Below, one piece after another: positions 10,335 to 18,688 of a stretch of 32,106 bases of DNA. The DNA lies in assembly GCA_945903445.1 (NCBI GenBank), contig CAMDNZ010000036.1:1-32106 (forward strand), read 5' to 3'. Numbering within the stretch: the first letter of the stretch is position 1; each line of letters opens with the position of its first letter. The notes under the pieces are model-generated. The model had not been told where the DNA came from and did not search any database. It saw only the letters and a program-made list of their open reading frames with translations. The position numbers and the translations under genes were made by a program. This DNA is from Bordetella parapertussis. Its GTDB lineage: Bacteria; Pseudomonadota; Gammaproteobacteria; Burkholderiales; Burkholderiaceae_B.

Positions 10335-10358
10335 TACAACTGGTTTGTACCAGTTGTA
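10335..10358. promoter_or_regulatory. Operator-like palindrome upstream of the autotransporter
   Basis: TACAACTGGT (10335-10344) and ACCAGTTGTA (10349-10358) are exact inverted repeats around TTGT. The site lies between the opgGH terminator and the autotransporter ribosome-binding site, where the promoter must be, so it is well placed to block or guide RNA polymerase. The CTGGT/ACCAG half-sites resemble GntR/FadR-type operators, though FadR sites usually have a 3-base spacer rather than 4. No regulator gene adjoins it. Confidence 0.55.
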
Positions 10359-10410
10359 CATACTAAATGATTCGCGACGGGGCTCATTTGGCTTCGAGTC
10401 GCTACATTTA

Positions 10411-10414
10411 GGAG
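10411..10414 (+). promoter_or_regulatory. Ribosome-binding site of the autotransporter
   Basis: GGAG, within AGGAGAA, lies 8 bases before ATG 10423. This selects 10423 over the earlier in-frame start at 10345, which would put non-signal sequence ahead of the signal peptide. Confidence 0.7.
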
Positions 10415-10422
10415 AAGTGGCG

Positions 10423-12249
10423 ATGAAACGCCCCGATCAGTTTCGTACTAATGCAGTAATGAGTTTTTCGATGCTTGCCATGCTCATGGGCATACCCACC
10501 GCAGGTAAAGCCAACGACGACCCCGCCCCTGTCTTCGTGCCGGTCATGCAAAAACCGGATTTGCCGGATTCGTCGACTTACAATGCCACAGGCGTGAAAG
10601 TGGGTGTGTTCGATACGGGCTTCAAAGGCGAAAGCAAGGCAAAGCGTAAGAAATCCGGACTGCAGAACCATACTGCGGCTATCGAGGGTAGGCTAAAGGA
10701 AGTATTGTCACCTGACGATAGCGAGAATGGCGTGCATGGTTCCAGGGTGAGCCGTGTGATCGGCGGGCGTAAACTCGGTGATGCATTTCCGGCTGGGGCT
10801 GCGAATGGCTTCGACCTTTACCAAGCCAACATGCCCATTCTTCCCATCGCGCAGAACATTCGCAGCACACTGGAACAACTGGCTGCGCGCGACGTCAGAA
10901 TTGTCAACAATTCCTGGAGTGTGCCCGACTTCAACACAATGCCCCTTCCTCAGAACGCCGTAAAACTAGCAGCCCTTGAGGGGGCCGTAGAACGTCTTGA
11001 CGTATTCGACGACGCCGTTAATCGCGATGGGCAATTGCTGATCTGGTCAGTAGGAAACGAAGGTAAGCCCAACCCGTATTTTGCGGCTGCTGCGCCTTAT
11101 CTCCGGCCGAGCCTTGAAAAAGGATGGCTGACTGTCACGCTGCTCAACAACGGCGAATTCTATCCCAAAGTAAACGCATGCGGTGTGGCCGGAAACTGGT
11201 GCCTAGCAGCCGAGGCGCCCCACGGCTGGCTGGCTAGCTCATTTGCAGCACCTGTCGTGACTGCGGCGGCAGCTCAGGTCTCTCAAGCATTCCCGTGGAT
11301 GACTAACAGCGAATTGCGTCAAACGATCCTGTCCACCACGGACGACCTTGGATTGCCCCATCTGCTTGGCTGGGGCAAGCTCAATACCGATCGGGCAGTA
11401 CGCGGTCCAGGCCTATTTGACACCCGATTGACATTGGGCGGGGATTTTCAAGCAGATACAAAAGGACACAACGCCGCTTTCTACAACGACATTGGCGGCA
11501 ACGCCGGACTACGAAAATCCGGCGCTGGCACTCTGACCTTGTGGGGCAACAATACTTACGCCGGCGAAACGCATGTCGTCCTCGGTAAGCTCGCAGTCAA
11601 TGGCACACAGCGGTCGGGGATCAGCGTTGGATCTAAAGGCACGTTGACGGCAAATGGCGGGCATATCCAGGCATCTGTCAAAAATGCTGGGGTAATGCAG
11701 GTGCAGGGGGTTGGTCTGACCATTGATGGCGACTACGTCACCCTCAGAAAAACGGCTATTTTCGAGACACAGCTGGGTACGGCAGTGAAAGTCGGTGGTA
11801 CGGCATCTTTGAACAATTCCACGTTGGTCATCAACAAACCGGATGCCCGCTACCTCGTGAAAGCAACCGAGCCTGTGCTGATCGCCGACGCTGTGGTCGG
11901 TAAATTTGGCACGGTTCGGAGCGAGTCGGGTCTGCTCTATACCGTTGTGCCGCGCTATAGCCCCAAGCAAGTCGATGTCGATGTTGTACGCACCGACGTG
12001 AAGCTGCTGGCCAATGATCTTTACCCCGGACAAACCGCGCGCCTAAACGCTGCCAACGCCATAGAAAATGCGTTTCAGCTTGCCGACACCCAGGCCACCG
12101 GTCGCTCCTCGGCAGTGACCCAAGCGTTCCTCGACAGTGCTGCGAAGCTCCAGGGAGAAACCTCGGTTACCGCATTTGGGGGCATCGCTCGACAGCTTCT
12201 CGGGACAAATCCACGCGTCGTCGCAAGCGCTGACGTTCCAACAATCTAA
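10423..12249 (+). pseudogene. Subtilisin-like (S8) autotransporter, passenger half, frameshifted from its barrel
   Basis: The protein begins with a signal peptide (MKRPDQFRTN, then a hydrophobic stretch ending AGKA before NDDPAP). A subtilase domain follows with all expected residues: Asp64 in VGVFDTG, His105 in GVHGSRV, Asn212 of the oxyanion hole in SVGNEG, and Ser273 in ASSFAAP, where the usual motif is GTSFAAP. Around residues 363-395, GAGTLTLWGNNTYAGETHVV is an autotransporter-associated beta-strand repeat, followed by a beta-helix-like stretch. The frame continues past the expected barrel junction for 21 unrelated codons and stops at 12249, whereas the barrel continues in the +1 frame. 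The break is at the G5 run at 12178-12182; removing one G restores a 904-residue protein. Bordetella SphB1 is a known relative of this architecture. It could be a real pseudogene, a phase-off allele or a sequencing error. Confidence 0.85.
12178..12182 (+). other. G5 homopolymer at the autotransporter frameshift
   Basis: TTT GGGGG CATCG: with five G the passenger frame runs out of the family pattern. With four it reads TAFGASLDSFSGQIHASSQA, the normal linker and barrel entry of this autotransporter class. The run is the only place where one indel rejoins both halves without losing conserved sequence. Confidence 0.75.
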
Positions 12250-13138
12250 CGCCATTAACCGGGCGCTGTCGGATCGCGTCGATGTCTTACGCCATCACGC
12301 CCAGCAAAGCGGCATGTGGGCGAGCGTGACGGGGGGAAGCGGCGAAATCGCGGAACGTGGCTTTGCCAAGGCCAATACTCATCACTTCGGCGGGCAGCTC
12401 GGCCTCGACCATCGCCTGAAACCCGACACCATCCTGGGCCTTGCCCTGACGTTTTCAGAGGCGAGCGCTCGCTTCGATCGACATGGCGGAAAATCGGACT
12501 CCACGTCGGCCGGGCTGTCCTTGTATGGCCGTCAAGGCGGCGATCTCGGCAGTTATGTCGCGGGACGTCTTGGCCATCAATGGATTTCTACCGACAGCAG
12601 ACGCGATGTCGTCGTGCGTGACGACTCGACGCGCGTCAAAGCCGATCGCACCGACCGCATGACCTCGATTTACGGTGAAATCGGCTACGTCCAAGCTATC
12701 GATACCTTACAGGCCACGCCGTTCATCGGCGTCTCCTACGATGTTCTGAAACGCGGCGCGATTGCCGAGTCGGGCAGCCCGCTGGCCCTGAAGGGCAACA
12801 AAAAATCGTACGACCAAACCGCCGCGACGCTCGGTCTTCGCTTGCAAAGCCAGCCCTTGTCGTGGGCGGGTGTCGAATCGGTCGTGACAGGCTATGGGGC
12901 ATATCGCTATGGCAACGCCGCCCGCTTGAACTACACCGCGGCATTCTCCGGCGCGCCCGATGCGCGCTTCGCCGTCGAGGGAATCGGGCTGCAGCGCCAC
13001 ACGGGCTGGCTGGGTCTGGGACTCTCGACCGCGGCGAGCGACCGTCTGTCCTGGAACCTCAACTACGACATGCAGGTGGGTCGAGGTGGCGTGAACAATA
13101 ATGTGTTTTCCGCAGGCTTGCGGTATGCCTACAACTGA
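12182..13138 (+). pseudogene. Autotransporter beta-barrel half, out of frame with its passenger
   Basis: From GCA 12182 the +1 frame gives ASLDSFSGQIHASSQALTFQ and then about 275 residues of alternating strands typical of the autotransporter translocator domain: SGMWASVTGGSGE, GLALTFSEASARF, GLSLYGRQGGDLGSYVAGRL and NNNVFSAGLRYAYN at the end. Such barrels insert in the outer membrane through BAM and export the passenger. An ATG at 12137 in the same frame gives about 15 unrelated residues and no signal peptide, so the barrel could not be exported alone. The last residue is Asn, where outer-membrane barrels normally end in Phe or Trp, which may weaken BAM recognition. Two hairpins follow the stop. 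Confidence 0.85.
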
Positions 13139-13197
13139 TCGAAACTTTCGATCAGAACGGGCACCGATACCGCGCACGCGCCAGCGCGGCATCGGTG
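13135..13197. terminator. Hairpin pair between convergent autotransporter and dsbC genes
   Basis: CTGATCGAA / TTCGATCAG (13135-13155) is a 9-bp stem that includes the barrel stop codon. A second stem, 13162-13175 with 13184-13197, has 14-base arms with one mismatch. Neither is followed by a T-run on the plus strand, so termination may be weak or factor-dependent. Confidence 0.45.
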
Positions 13198-13226
13198 AAC
13201 GGGGTTGATGACGGTCACCTCGGCAT

Positions 13227-14147
13227 CTATTGACGTTTCAGGCGAGCATTCAGAGCATCCGACGGTAAGGCACCCGCGGCGCGCGTGCCATCCTCGAAAT
13301 AGATCGCAGGCGTACCCCGCACCATCAACTTACGACTCAGCTCCACGACGGAAGCCAAGGGCGGATTGCATTCGGCACTGGCCTTCGCCGGTGCTTTGTT
13401 TCGCAGCATCCAATCGTCCCACGCTTGAACCGGATCGCTCGCGCACATAATGTCGCGCGACTTCTCGGTCGAGTCGGCCCCTAGAATCGGCAACACGAAG
13501 GTGTAGACCGTAATGTTGTCGACCGATTGCAGAGTTTTGGCCAACTGCTTGCAGTATCCACAGTTCGGATCCTCGAACGTCGCGATCCTGCGCGATCCGT
13601 CGCCTTTGACCGACTTCAAAGCCAAATCCAGCGGCAACGTGTCGAACTGGATGGCCGATAGCGCTTCCAAACGTTTGGCGCTCAAATCCTCTCGGGTCGT
13701 CGCATCGACCAGCGGACCTTGCATGACCCACCGCACTTCTTCATCGGTATAGATCAAATCGGCACCGATTTGGACTTCGAAAAAACCGTAGGGTGTGCGA
13801 GTCACTGCCGTAATCGGCATACCCGAGAAGCGCTCGGAAAACTTGCCGCGCACTTTCTTCGCGACCGCATCTTCGGGCTTGGCATCGGTACTGCGCGTTC
13901 GCACACCGTTCACGTCGGTCCTGCCCACATCGCTCGAACCGGTGCGAGTTTCCGATGTACCCGATGTCGCTTTCGGGGAAGCGTCTTGCGCAGCCTTGCC
14001 GGAGGTTTCCTGCGCCGACGGCACTTGCCGGGTGCCGGTGCTCGAGCCATCGGCGGCGTACGCCGTTGCGGACATGGCCGACAGGCCAGCCAGCAATGCC
14101 CAAACACGGGTACGCCCAAGGGACGATGAAATAGATTGGCGCGCCAC
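13227..14147 (-). CDS. dsbC: DsbC-family thiol:disulfide interchange protein
   Basis: A periplasmic disulfide isomerase. The signal peptide ends at TAYA (residues 28-31). A 60-residue Ser/Thr/Ala-rich low-complexity stretch follows (about 33-95), then the DsbC/G dimerisation domain (about 96-165, with PYGFFEVQIGADLIYTDEEV). The thioredoxin-like catalytic domain has CGYC at 196-199 in FEDPNCGYCKQL and the cis-Pro loop RGTPAI at 277-282. Cys235 and Cys260 correspond in position to the structural disulfide of E. coli DsbC. The start is GTG 14147, with AGGAG 7 bases upstream. It follows the ubiH-like gene by 14 bases in the apaG-mltA-ubiH-dsbC string. The long linker is unusual: E. coli DsbC is 236 residues, this one 306. 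Confidence 0.92.
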   Translation of the reverse strand: MARQSISSSLGRTRVWALLAGLSAMSATAYAADGSSTGTRQVPSAQETSGKAAQDASPKATSGTSETRTGSSDVGRTDVNGVRTRSTDAKPEDAVAKKVRGKFSERFSGMPITAVTRTPYGFFEVQIGADLIYTDEEVRWVMQGPLVDATTREDLSAKRLEALSAIQFDTLPLDLALKSVKGDGSRRIATFEDPNCGYCKQLAKTLQSVDNITVYTFVLPILGADSTEKSRDIMCASDPVQAWDDWMLRNKAPAKASAECNPPLASVVELSRKLMVRGTPAIYFEDGTRAAGALPSDALNARLKRQ

Positions 14148-14161
14148 GGAGGAGCTCCTGT

Positions 14162-15337
14162 TTAAGAGTGGGAGGCCTGCTCGACCAGCACACGCTTAAG
14201 CGCAGGCACCGCATCGACCCAGGACAAACCGGCATTACGCATCCACGCCACCGGTGCAGCAGATGTTGTAAACAGCCGATGAAGACCGTCTGTAACTAGT
14301 CGCATGGCGGCGACGGGTTCGGCACGCGCTCGCCGATAGCGGCGAAGCACTTGAATATCGCCCGGGCTTCGGAAAGGCTCGCGACCAGCGACAGTCGCCA
14401 CCAGAGCCTCGACATCGCCCAGCCCGAGGTTCAGGCCCTGTCCGGCCAAAGGATGTACGCGATGAGCAGCGTCGCCGATCAACGCCACACCGTCGGCGAC
14501 GGGATCGGCCTGCTCGACGTATAACGGAAAACCGAAGACCGGACTATTCAAGCGCAAGGCACCCAGGCGGCCACCGGTCAGCGCAGCCAGCATGGCGGGC
14601 AGGCGTTCGGCTTGCGCATCGGGCCGTAGCGATTGCACGTCCTGCGCCCTGGCTGCATTGACCGACCACACCATGGAGACTTGCGCCCCTCTTACGGTAT
14701 CGGGCAAAGGCAGCAGCGCCAGCACCCCATCGCTACCGAACCACTGCAACGCAGTATGCTGGGTGGGCCGCTCACAATCGAAATGTGCCACCAGCCCCAC
14801 ATCCCCGTACGGTTTGCTGTGGTGTGCGAGACCCGCCAAGGTTCGCAGCGGCGAAGCCGCGCCGTCGGCGCCGATCGCCAGCGAGGTGGCAACGACACGG
14901 CCTGCCGTAGTGATCGAGGTTCCCGGCTTCCAGGCAGCGACGGTGTCGTCCAGCCAAGTCGCACCCGACCAAACAACGGCTTGTTCCAGGACTCGCTCGA
15001 TTTCGGCCGACTCGACGATCCAGGCCAGGTGCGACGCAGCCGCCTGCCACGCGTCCAGATCGAGCTGGCCGCCCGCGTCGCCGCGAATCTCCATGCGTTT
15101 GACCGGGGCGATACGCGCTTGCGGCAACGCCGACCACACGCCGAGTCGATCCAACAGGCGTTGACTGGCAGGCGAAATGGCATAGACGCGCGGGCTATAC
15201 GGATCGCCTCCGGTCGCCGGTGCCGGACGGCGCGGGGCGATCAGTGTCGTGGCAATACCGGCGCGGGTAAGCGCCAGCACACAGGCCAGACCGACGATGC
15301 CCGCGCCGCAAACGGTAACGGTGGCCGGTGCGCTCAT
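14162..15337 (-). CDS. UbiH/UbiF/VisC-family FAD-dependent hydroxylase
   Basis: A 391-residue flavoprotein monooxygenase of the family that hydroxylates the ubiquinone ring. It shows the N-terminal FAD-binding GAGIVG (residues 11-16), the mid-protein GADGAASPLR and the C-terminal FAD/ribityl motif GDAAHRVHPLAGQGLNLGLG. The ATG at 15337 overlaps the mltA stop (ATGA), giving translational coupling; the frame stays open upstream inside mltA, but that part is a shadow. Which ring position it modifies (UbiH, UbiF or UbiI type, or a broader enzyme as in some proteobacteria) cannot be told from sequence, so no symbol is given. Confidence 0.88.
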   Translation of the reverse strand: MSAPATVTVCGAGIVGLACVLALTRAGIATTLIAPRRPAPATGGDPYSPRVYAISPASQRLLDRLGVWSALPQARIAPVKRMEIRGDAGGQLDLDAWQAAASHLAWIVESAEIERVLEQAVVWSGATWLDDTVAAWKPGTSITTAGRVVATSLAIGADGAASPLRTLAGLAHHSKPYGDVGLVAHFDCERPTQHTALQWFGSDGVLALLPLPDTVRGAQVSMVWSVNAARAQDVQSLRPDAQAERLPAMLAALTGGRLGALRLNSPVFGFPLYVEQADPVADGVALIGDAAHRVHPLAGQGLNLGLGDVEALVATVAGREPFRSPGDIQVLRRYRRARAEPVAAMRLVTDGLHRLFTTSAAPVAWMRNAGLSWVDAVPALKRVLVEQASHS

Positions 15338-16650
15338 CGGGCGCTCGGCTGTCCGGCTTGTTTGGGCCACAGCACCCACATCTGGCCACGCTGCTTCATG
15401 CGGCCGGCCTGCTCGCCCGCAGCATCGCCATAGCCCCAATAGAAATCGGCGCGCGCGGCACCTTTGATTGCCGCACCCGTGTCCTGTGCGAACACCAGCC
15501 GATTGAGCGGCGTAGCGGAGGCCGGACGGGTGGTGGCCAGAAACACCGGTGCGCCCAAGGGCACGAACGTGGGGTCTACCGCGATAGCCCGCTCGGGCGC
15601 CAGGGCAATGCTGTAGGCGCCTTTCGGTCCCAGCGACGGATCGGTGATGGCTTCCTCGCGGAAGAACACCATGGCCGGGTTGGCGTTCAGCATGTCCTGA
15701 ACTCGGCCAGGATTGCGTTTCGCCCACGCCCGGATGTTCTGCATCGACGCCTGAGCCAGCGGCACCTCGCCCTTGTCGGCCAACCATTTGCCGATCGACG
15801 CATAGGGATGACCGTTGTGATCGGCGTAAGCCACTCGCAGCGTGTCGCCTCGGGCGGGTCCGTCGGTCAATTCGACCCGGCCAGAACCCTGCACCTGCAG
15901 GAAAAACGCATCCACTGGATCGTCGACATAGACGATTGCCGGAGGCTGGCGATCCGAGCGTGCGATGGCCGAGCGCGTGTCGTAGGGCACTACACGGCGG
16001 CCATCGAGCTTGCCTCGTATTCGCTTGCCAGCCAACTCCGGATACAGACCACCCAGATCGATGGTCAGCAAATCGGACGGCACGGTATAGAGCGGCCACT
16101 GATAGCGCCCTCCCCGTTCACGCGAGCCACGAACCAGTGGCTCGTAATAACCCGTGACCGTATTGGCAGCGGGTTTGCCATCTCCCCCCTCCAGACGCCA
16201 CGGCGTCAGCCATGTCGCCAAAAATTGGCGCATGGCGGCGGCATCGCCCGCAGCAGGGGCGCGAGCGGGGTCGGCCGCGGCAGCGCAGACCGGCTGCCAG
16301 GCACGTGGGGCCGATCGAGCCGGGGTGGTCAGGCTGCCCCCGGTAGGTCGCATCAGACCTTTGCAGTTGCGCACGAAGAGCGGCCACAAGTCGGCCATGT
16401 CGTCACTGGCGTAGCCCGGCAGGTCGGCCCAGTTGGCTTGGGTGAATCGCCCGGCCAGCGGGCGGGCGGGCGTCTCGGGTAATGCCGACAAGGCCGGCAC
16501 GCGCAATGGGCCTTCGGGCACCGACGACTGCGACTGGCCGCCGGGTCGGCTTGGCGTGGACGACGAGCCATCGTCCTCCTGCTGAACCGGGGTGGAGGTA
16601 CATGCAGCCAGCGTCAAGGCCAGCAAAAACAGGGAAGCAAAGCGAATCAT
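15334..16650 (-). CDS. mltA: Membrane-bound lytic murein transglycosylase A
   Basis: MltA cleaves peptidoglycan glycan strands to 1,6-anhydro products at the outer membrane. The start at ATG 16650 gives MIRFASLFLLALTLAAC, a lipoprotein signal with lipobox LAAC and the lipidated Cys at 17. A Ser/Pro-rich tether follows. Domain hallmarks are FLATWLTPWRL, TGYYEPLVRGS, FFLQVQGSGRVEL, ADHNGHPYASIGKWL and the C-terminal 3D-domain FAQDTGAAIKGAARADFYWG, whose Asp residues include the catalytic acid. The 438 residues are somewhat longer than E. coli MltA (365). Upstream in-frame sequence to 16755 is not signal-like and is left out. It lies between apaG and the overlapping ubiH-like gene. Confidence 0.94.
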   Translation of the reverse strand: MIRFASLFLLALTLAACTSTPVQQEDDGSSSTPSRPGGQSQSSVPEGPLRVPALSALPETPARPLAGRFTQANWADLPGYASDDMADLWPLFVRNCKGLMRPTGGSLTTPARSAPRAWQPVCAAAADPARAPAAGDAAAMRQFLATWLTPWRLEGGDGKPAANTVTGYYEPLVRGSRERGGRYQWPLYTVPSDLLTIDLGGLYPELAGKRIRGKLDGRRVVPYDTRSAIARSDRQPPAIVYVDDPVDAFFLQVQGSGRVELTDGPARGDTLRVAYADHNGHPYASIGKWLADKGEVPLAQASMQNIRAWAKRNPGRVQDMLNANPAMVFFREEAITDPSLGPKGAYSIALAPERAIAVDPTFVPLGAPVFLATTRPASATPLNRLVFAQDTGAAIKGAARADFYWGYGDAAGEQAGRMKQRGQMWVLWPKQAGQPSAR

Positions 16651-16758
16651 GAGTGCGAGGATAACCGATGAAAATGACGGACTGAACGGGGTCGACAATG
16701 GGGAGAAACCGGAAGGGCTGCCGGCCCATCGCAGCACGCGGTGGGCGCCGCACACACC

Positions 16759-17133
16759 TCAATGCAGAGTGCGCGGCATGGCCAGCACGAATTCGGGGAT
16801 GGCCACCTCGAAGGGAATGCCGTTTTCTCCCACGCAATGATAGGTGCCGCGCATGGTTCCCACCGGCGTGCCCAAGGGACAGCCGCTGGTGTATTCGAAA
16901 GTCTCGCCGGGTGCCAGCAAGGGCTGCTGACCCACCACGCCCAGGCCGCGCACCTCTTGCTCGCGCTGCATGCCGTCGGTGATAACCCAGTGACGGCTGA
17001 TGACCTGAGCGGGTTTCTCGCCGGTGTTGGCGATCCGCACGGTGTAGGCGAACACGAAGCGGTTCTCGCCCGGATCCGACTGATCGGCCAGGAATTGAGG
17101 GGCAACCGTCACGGTCAGGTCGTAAGGTTTCAC
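16759..17133 (-). CDS. apaG: ApaG protein (Co2+/Mg2+ efflux-associated)
   Basis: ApaG is a small fibronectin-III-like beta-sandwich protein of unclear biochemical role, genetically tied to Co2+ resistance and Mg2+ efflux in Salmonella. The 124 residues run KPYDLTVTVAPQFLADQSDP, then FVFAYTVRIANTGE, QVISRHWVITDG, VRGLGVVGQQPLL and PVGTMRGTYHC, all family-typical. I chose GTG 17133 because it gives the standard length and has GGAG 9 bases upstream. The open frame continues to 17310 across the rpe promoter with no family similarity. It is the first gene of the minus-strand string and diverges from rpe. Confidence 0.93.
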   Translation of the reverse strand: MKPYDLTVTVAPQFLADQSDPGENRFVFAYTVRIANTGEKPAQVISRHWVITDGMQREQEVRGLGVVGQQPLLAPGETFEYTSGCPLGTPVGTMRGTYHCVGENGIPFEVAIPEFVLAMPRTLH

Positions 17134-17157
17134 GAAACGGGTCTCCGACGACGCGGT

Positions 17158-17187
17158 TTGGGGGGAAGCAGGCAGTGAACCTACAAT
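17158..17187 (+). promoter_or_regulatory. Candidate rpe-gph promoter
   Basis: TTGGGG (17158-17163), an 18-base spacer and TACAAT (17182-17187) form a plausible sigma-70 promoter. Transcription would begin near 17194, which excludes the ATG at 17186 and supports the rpe start at 17225. Confidence 0.45.
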
Positions 17188-17224
17188 GATGGCACATTTC
17201 GATTCCCTGTCATTCTGGACCATC

Positions 17225-17932
17225 ATGACCGCGCCTGCCAGCCAAGCCACTCGCATCGCCCCCAGCATTCTCGCCGCCGATTTTTCCCGGTTGGGAGAAG
17301 AGGTCCGCAATGTCGTCGCCGCAGGCGCCGACTGGATTCACTTCGACGTGATGGACAACCACTATGTGCCCAACCTGACCATTGGCCCGATGGTGTGCGA
17401 AGCCATCCGCCCGCACGTCGACGTGCCGATCGACGTTCATTTGATGGTCGAACCGGTAGACGCCATCATCCCCCAGTTCGCCCGGGCCGGTGCCAACATC
17501 ATCACCTTCCATCCCGAAGCCTCGCGCCACATCGATCGCAGCCTGTCGCTGATTCGCGATAGCGGCTGTCAGGCCGGGCTGGTGTTCAACCCGGGAACGC
17601 CGCTGCACTTTCTCGATCACGTGATGGACAGAATCGACGTCATTCTGTTGATGTCGGTCAACCCGGGTTTCGGCGGCCAGAGCTTCATTCCTGGCACTTT
17701 GGACAAATTGCGCGAAGCGCGTGTGCGCATCGACCGCTGGGTGCAGGCGGGCGGTCAACCTATCCTGCTGGAAATCGATGGGGGCGTGAAAACGGACAAC
17801 ATCGCCGAGATTCGCGCGGCCGGTGCCGATACGTTCGTCGCCGGTTCGGCCATTTTCGGCAAACCCGATTACCGCCACGTCATCGACACCTTGCGCGCCG
17901 AGATCACTCGCGCCGACAGCCGGACGGCTTAA
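17225..17932 (+). CDS. rpe: Ribulose-phosphate 3-epimerase
   Basis: Rpe interconverts ribulose 5-phosphate and xylulose 5-phosphate in the pentose phosphate pathway. The 235-residue TIM barrel shows IAPSILAADFSRLGEEV, the metal/active-site HFDVMDNHYVPNLTIGP, VHLMVEPVD, ITFHPEAS, MSVNPGFGGQSFIP and EIDGGVKTDN. ATG 17225 gives the family N terminus; an ATG at 17186 would lie within the predicted promoter start. gph follows after 3 bases. The rpe-gph-trpE order is common in proteobacteria, where rpe and gph sit ahead of tryptophan or aromatic genes. Confidence 0.96.
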   Translation: MTAPASQATRIAPSILAADFSRLGEEVRNVVAAGADWIHFDVMDNHYVPNLTIGPMVCEAIRPHVDVPIDVHLMVEPVDAIIPQFARAGANIITFHPEASRHIDRSLSLIRDSGCQAGLVFNPGTPLHFLDHVMDRIDVILLMSVNPGFGGQSFIPGTLDKLREARVRIDRWVQAGGQPILLEIDGGVKTDNIAEIRAAGADTFVAGSAIFGKPDYRHVIDTLRAEITRADSRTA

Positions 17933-17935
17933 GCG

Positions 17936-18655
17936 GTGCAGTCGGCCGCTGTCCCCGACGCGACGGCTGCGCGCATCCAGGCGGTACTGATCGACCTGGA
18001 TGGCACCTTGCTGGATTCAGTGCCTGACTTGGCGCATGCGGCCAATGCGATGCGAATCGAGCTGGCATTGCCTACCCTGCCCGAGCCGCTCATTGCCACC
18101 TTCGTCGGCAAAGGCGTCGATAACCTCGTTCGCCGAGTGCTGGCGGGCAGCCTACAGGCGCCAGAACCCGCTGCCAGCCTGTTCGAACAAGGCCGTGCGG
18201 CGTTCTATCGTCATTATCACGAGGTCAATGGCCGCTATGCCGCGCTTTATCCGGAGGTGCGAGCCGGATTGAGCGACATGCGCGCGCAAGGGGTGAGATT
18301 GGCGGTCGTCACCAACAAACCCGAAACCTTCACGCTGCCTTTGCTCGCGCACACTGGATTGGCCGAGTTCTTCGACGTGGTGGTCAGCGGCGACACATGC
18401 GAGCGCAAAAAACCCGACCCCATGCCGATGCTGCATGCATGTGCGCAATTGCAGGTTCGACCCGCAGAAGCCGTGGCGATCGGCGACTCGATCAACGACG
18501 CGCAAGCCGCGCGGGCAGCAGGCATACGCGTGCTGGCTGTGCCCTACGGCTACAACGAAGGCATGGATGTGCGCAGCCTGGACGTCGATGGTATAGTGGC
18601 TACGCTCATGGACGCCGCGCAATGGATGCGCGCCCGCCAAGTTCCAACCGATTAA
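17936..18655 (+). CDS. gph: Phosphoglycolate phosphatase (HAD family)
   Basis: Gph removes the phosphate from 2-phosphoglycolate, for example from DNA repair of 3'-phosphoglycolate ends. The 239 residues carry HAD motif I DLDGTLLDS (catalytic Asp20, Asp22), motif II VTNKPE, the motif III Lys in KKPDP and motif IV GDSINDAQAA. The first codon is GTG at 17936, 3 bases after the rpe stop; no strong ribosome-binding site is visible, which fits translational coupling. The last five codons and part of the stop are copied in a perfect 15-bp tandem duplication. A candidate promoter for the trpE leader lies inside the 3' end. Confidence 0.92.
   Translation: MQSAAVPDATAARIQAVLIDLDGTLLDSVPDLAHAANAMRIELALPTLPEPLIATFVGKGVDNLVRRVLAGSLQAPEPAASLFEQGRAAFYRHYHEVNGRYAALYPEVRAGLSDMRAQGVRLAVVTNKPETFTLPLLAHTGLAEFFDVVVSGDTCERKKPDPMPMLHACAQLQVRPAEAVAIGDSINDAQAARAAGIRVLAVPYGYNEGMDVRSLDVDGIVATLMDAAQWMRARQVPTD
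18589..18597 (+). promoter_or_regulatory. Candidate extended -10 promoter for the trpE leader, inside gph
   Basis: TG-G-TATAGT is an extended -10 element (TG at 18589-18590, TATAGT at 18592-18597). There is no good -35, as is common for extended -10 promoters. A start near 18604 would give an 85-base lead-in to trpL1. Confidence 0.4.
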
Positions 18656-18668
18656 GTTCCAACCGATT
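18639..18668 (+). repeat. Perfect 15-bp tandem duplication over the gph stop codon
   Basis: AAGTTCCAACCGATT occurs twice with no gap, at 18639-18653 and 18654-18668. The first copy holds the last gph codons and the first base of the stop; the second lies in the trpE leader region. Confidence 0.9.
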
Positions 18669-18688
18669 TTTAGCGCCAGATTTCATTC

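Noticed and set aside
12137..12181. ATG 12137 as an independent start for the autotransporter barrel
   Set aside because: It lies inside the passenger, yields unrelated residues and no signal peptide, so it cannot make an exported protein.
15338..16099. Upstream extension of the ubiH-like frame into mltA
   Set aside because: The FAD motif demands a start at 15337; the extension is out-of-frame mltA sequence.
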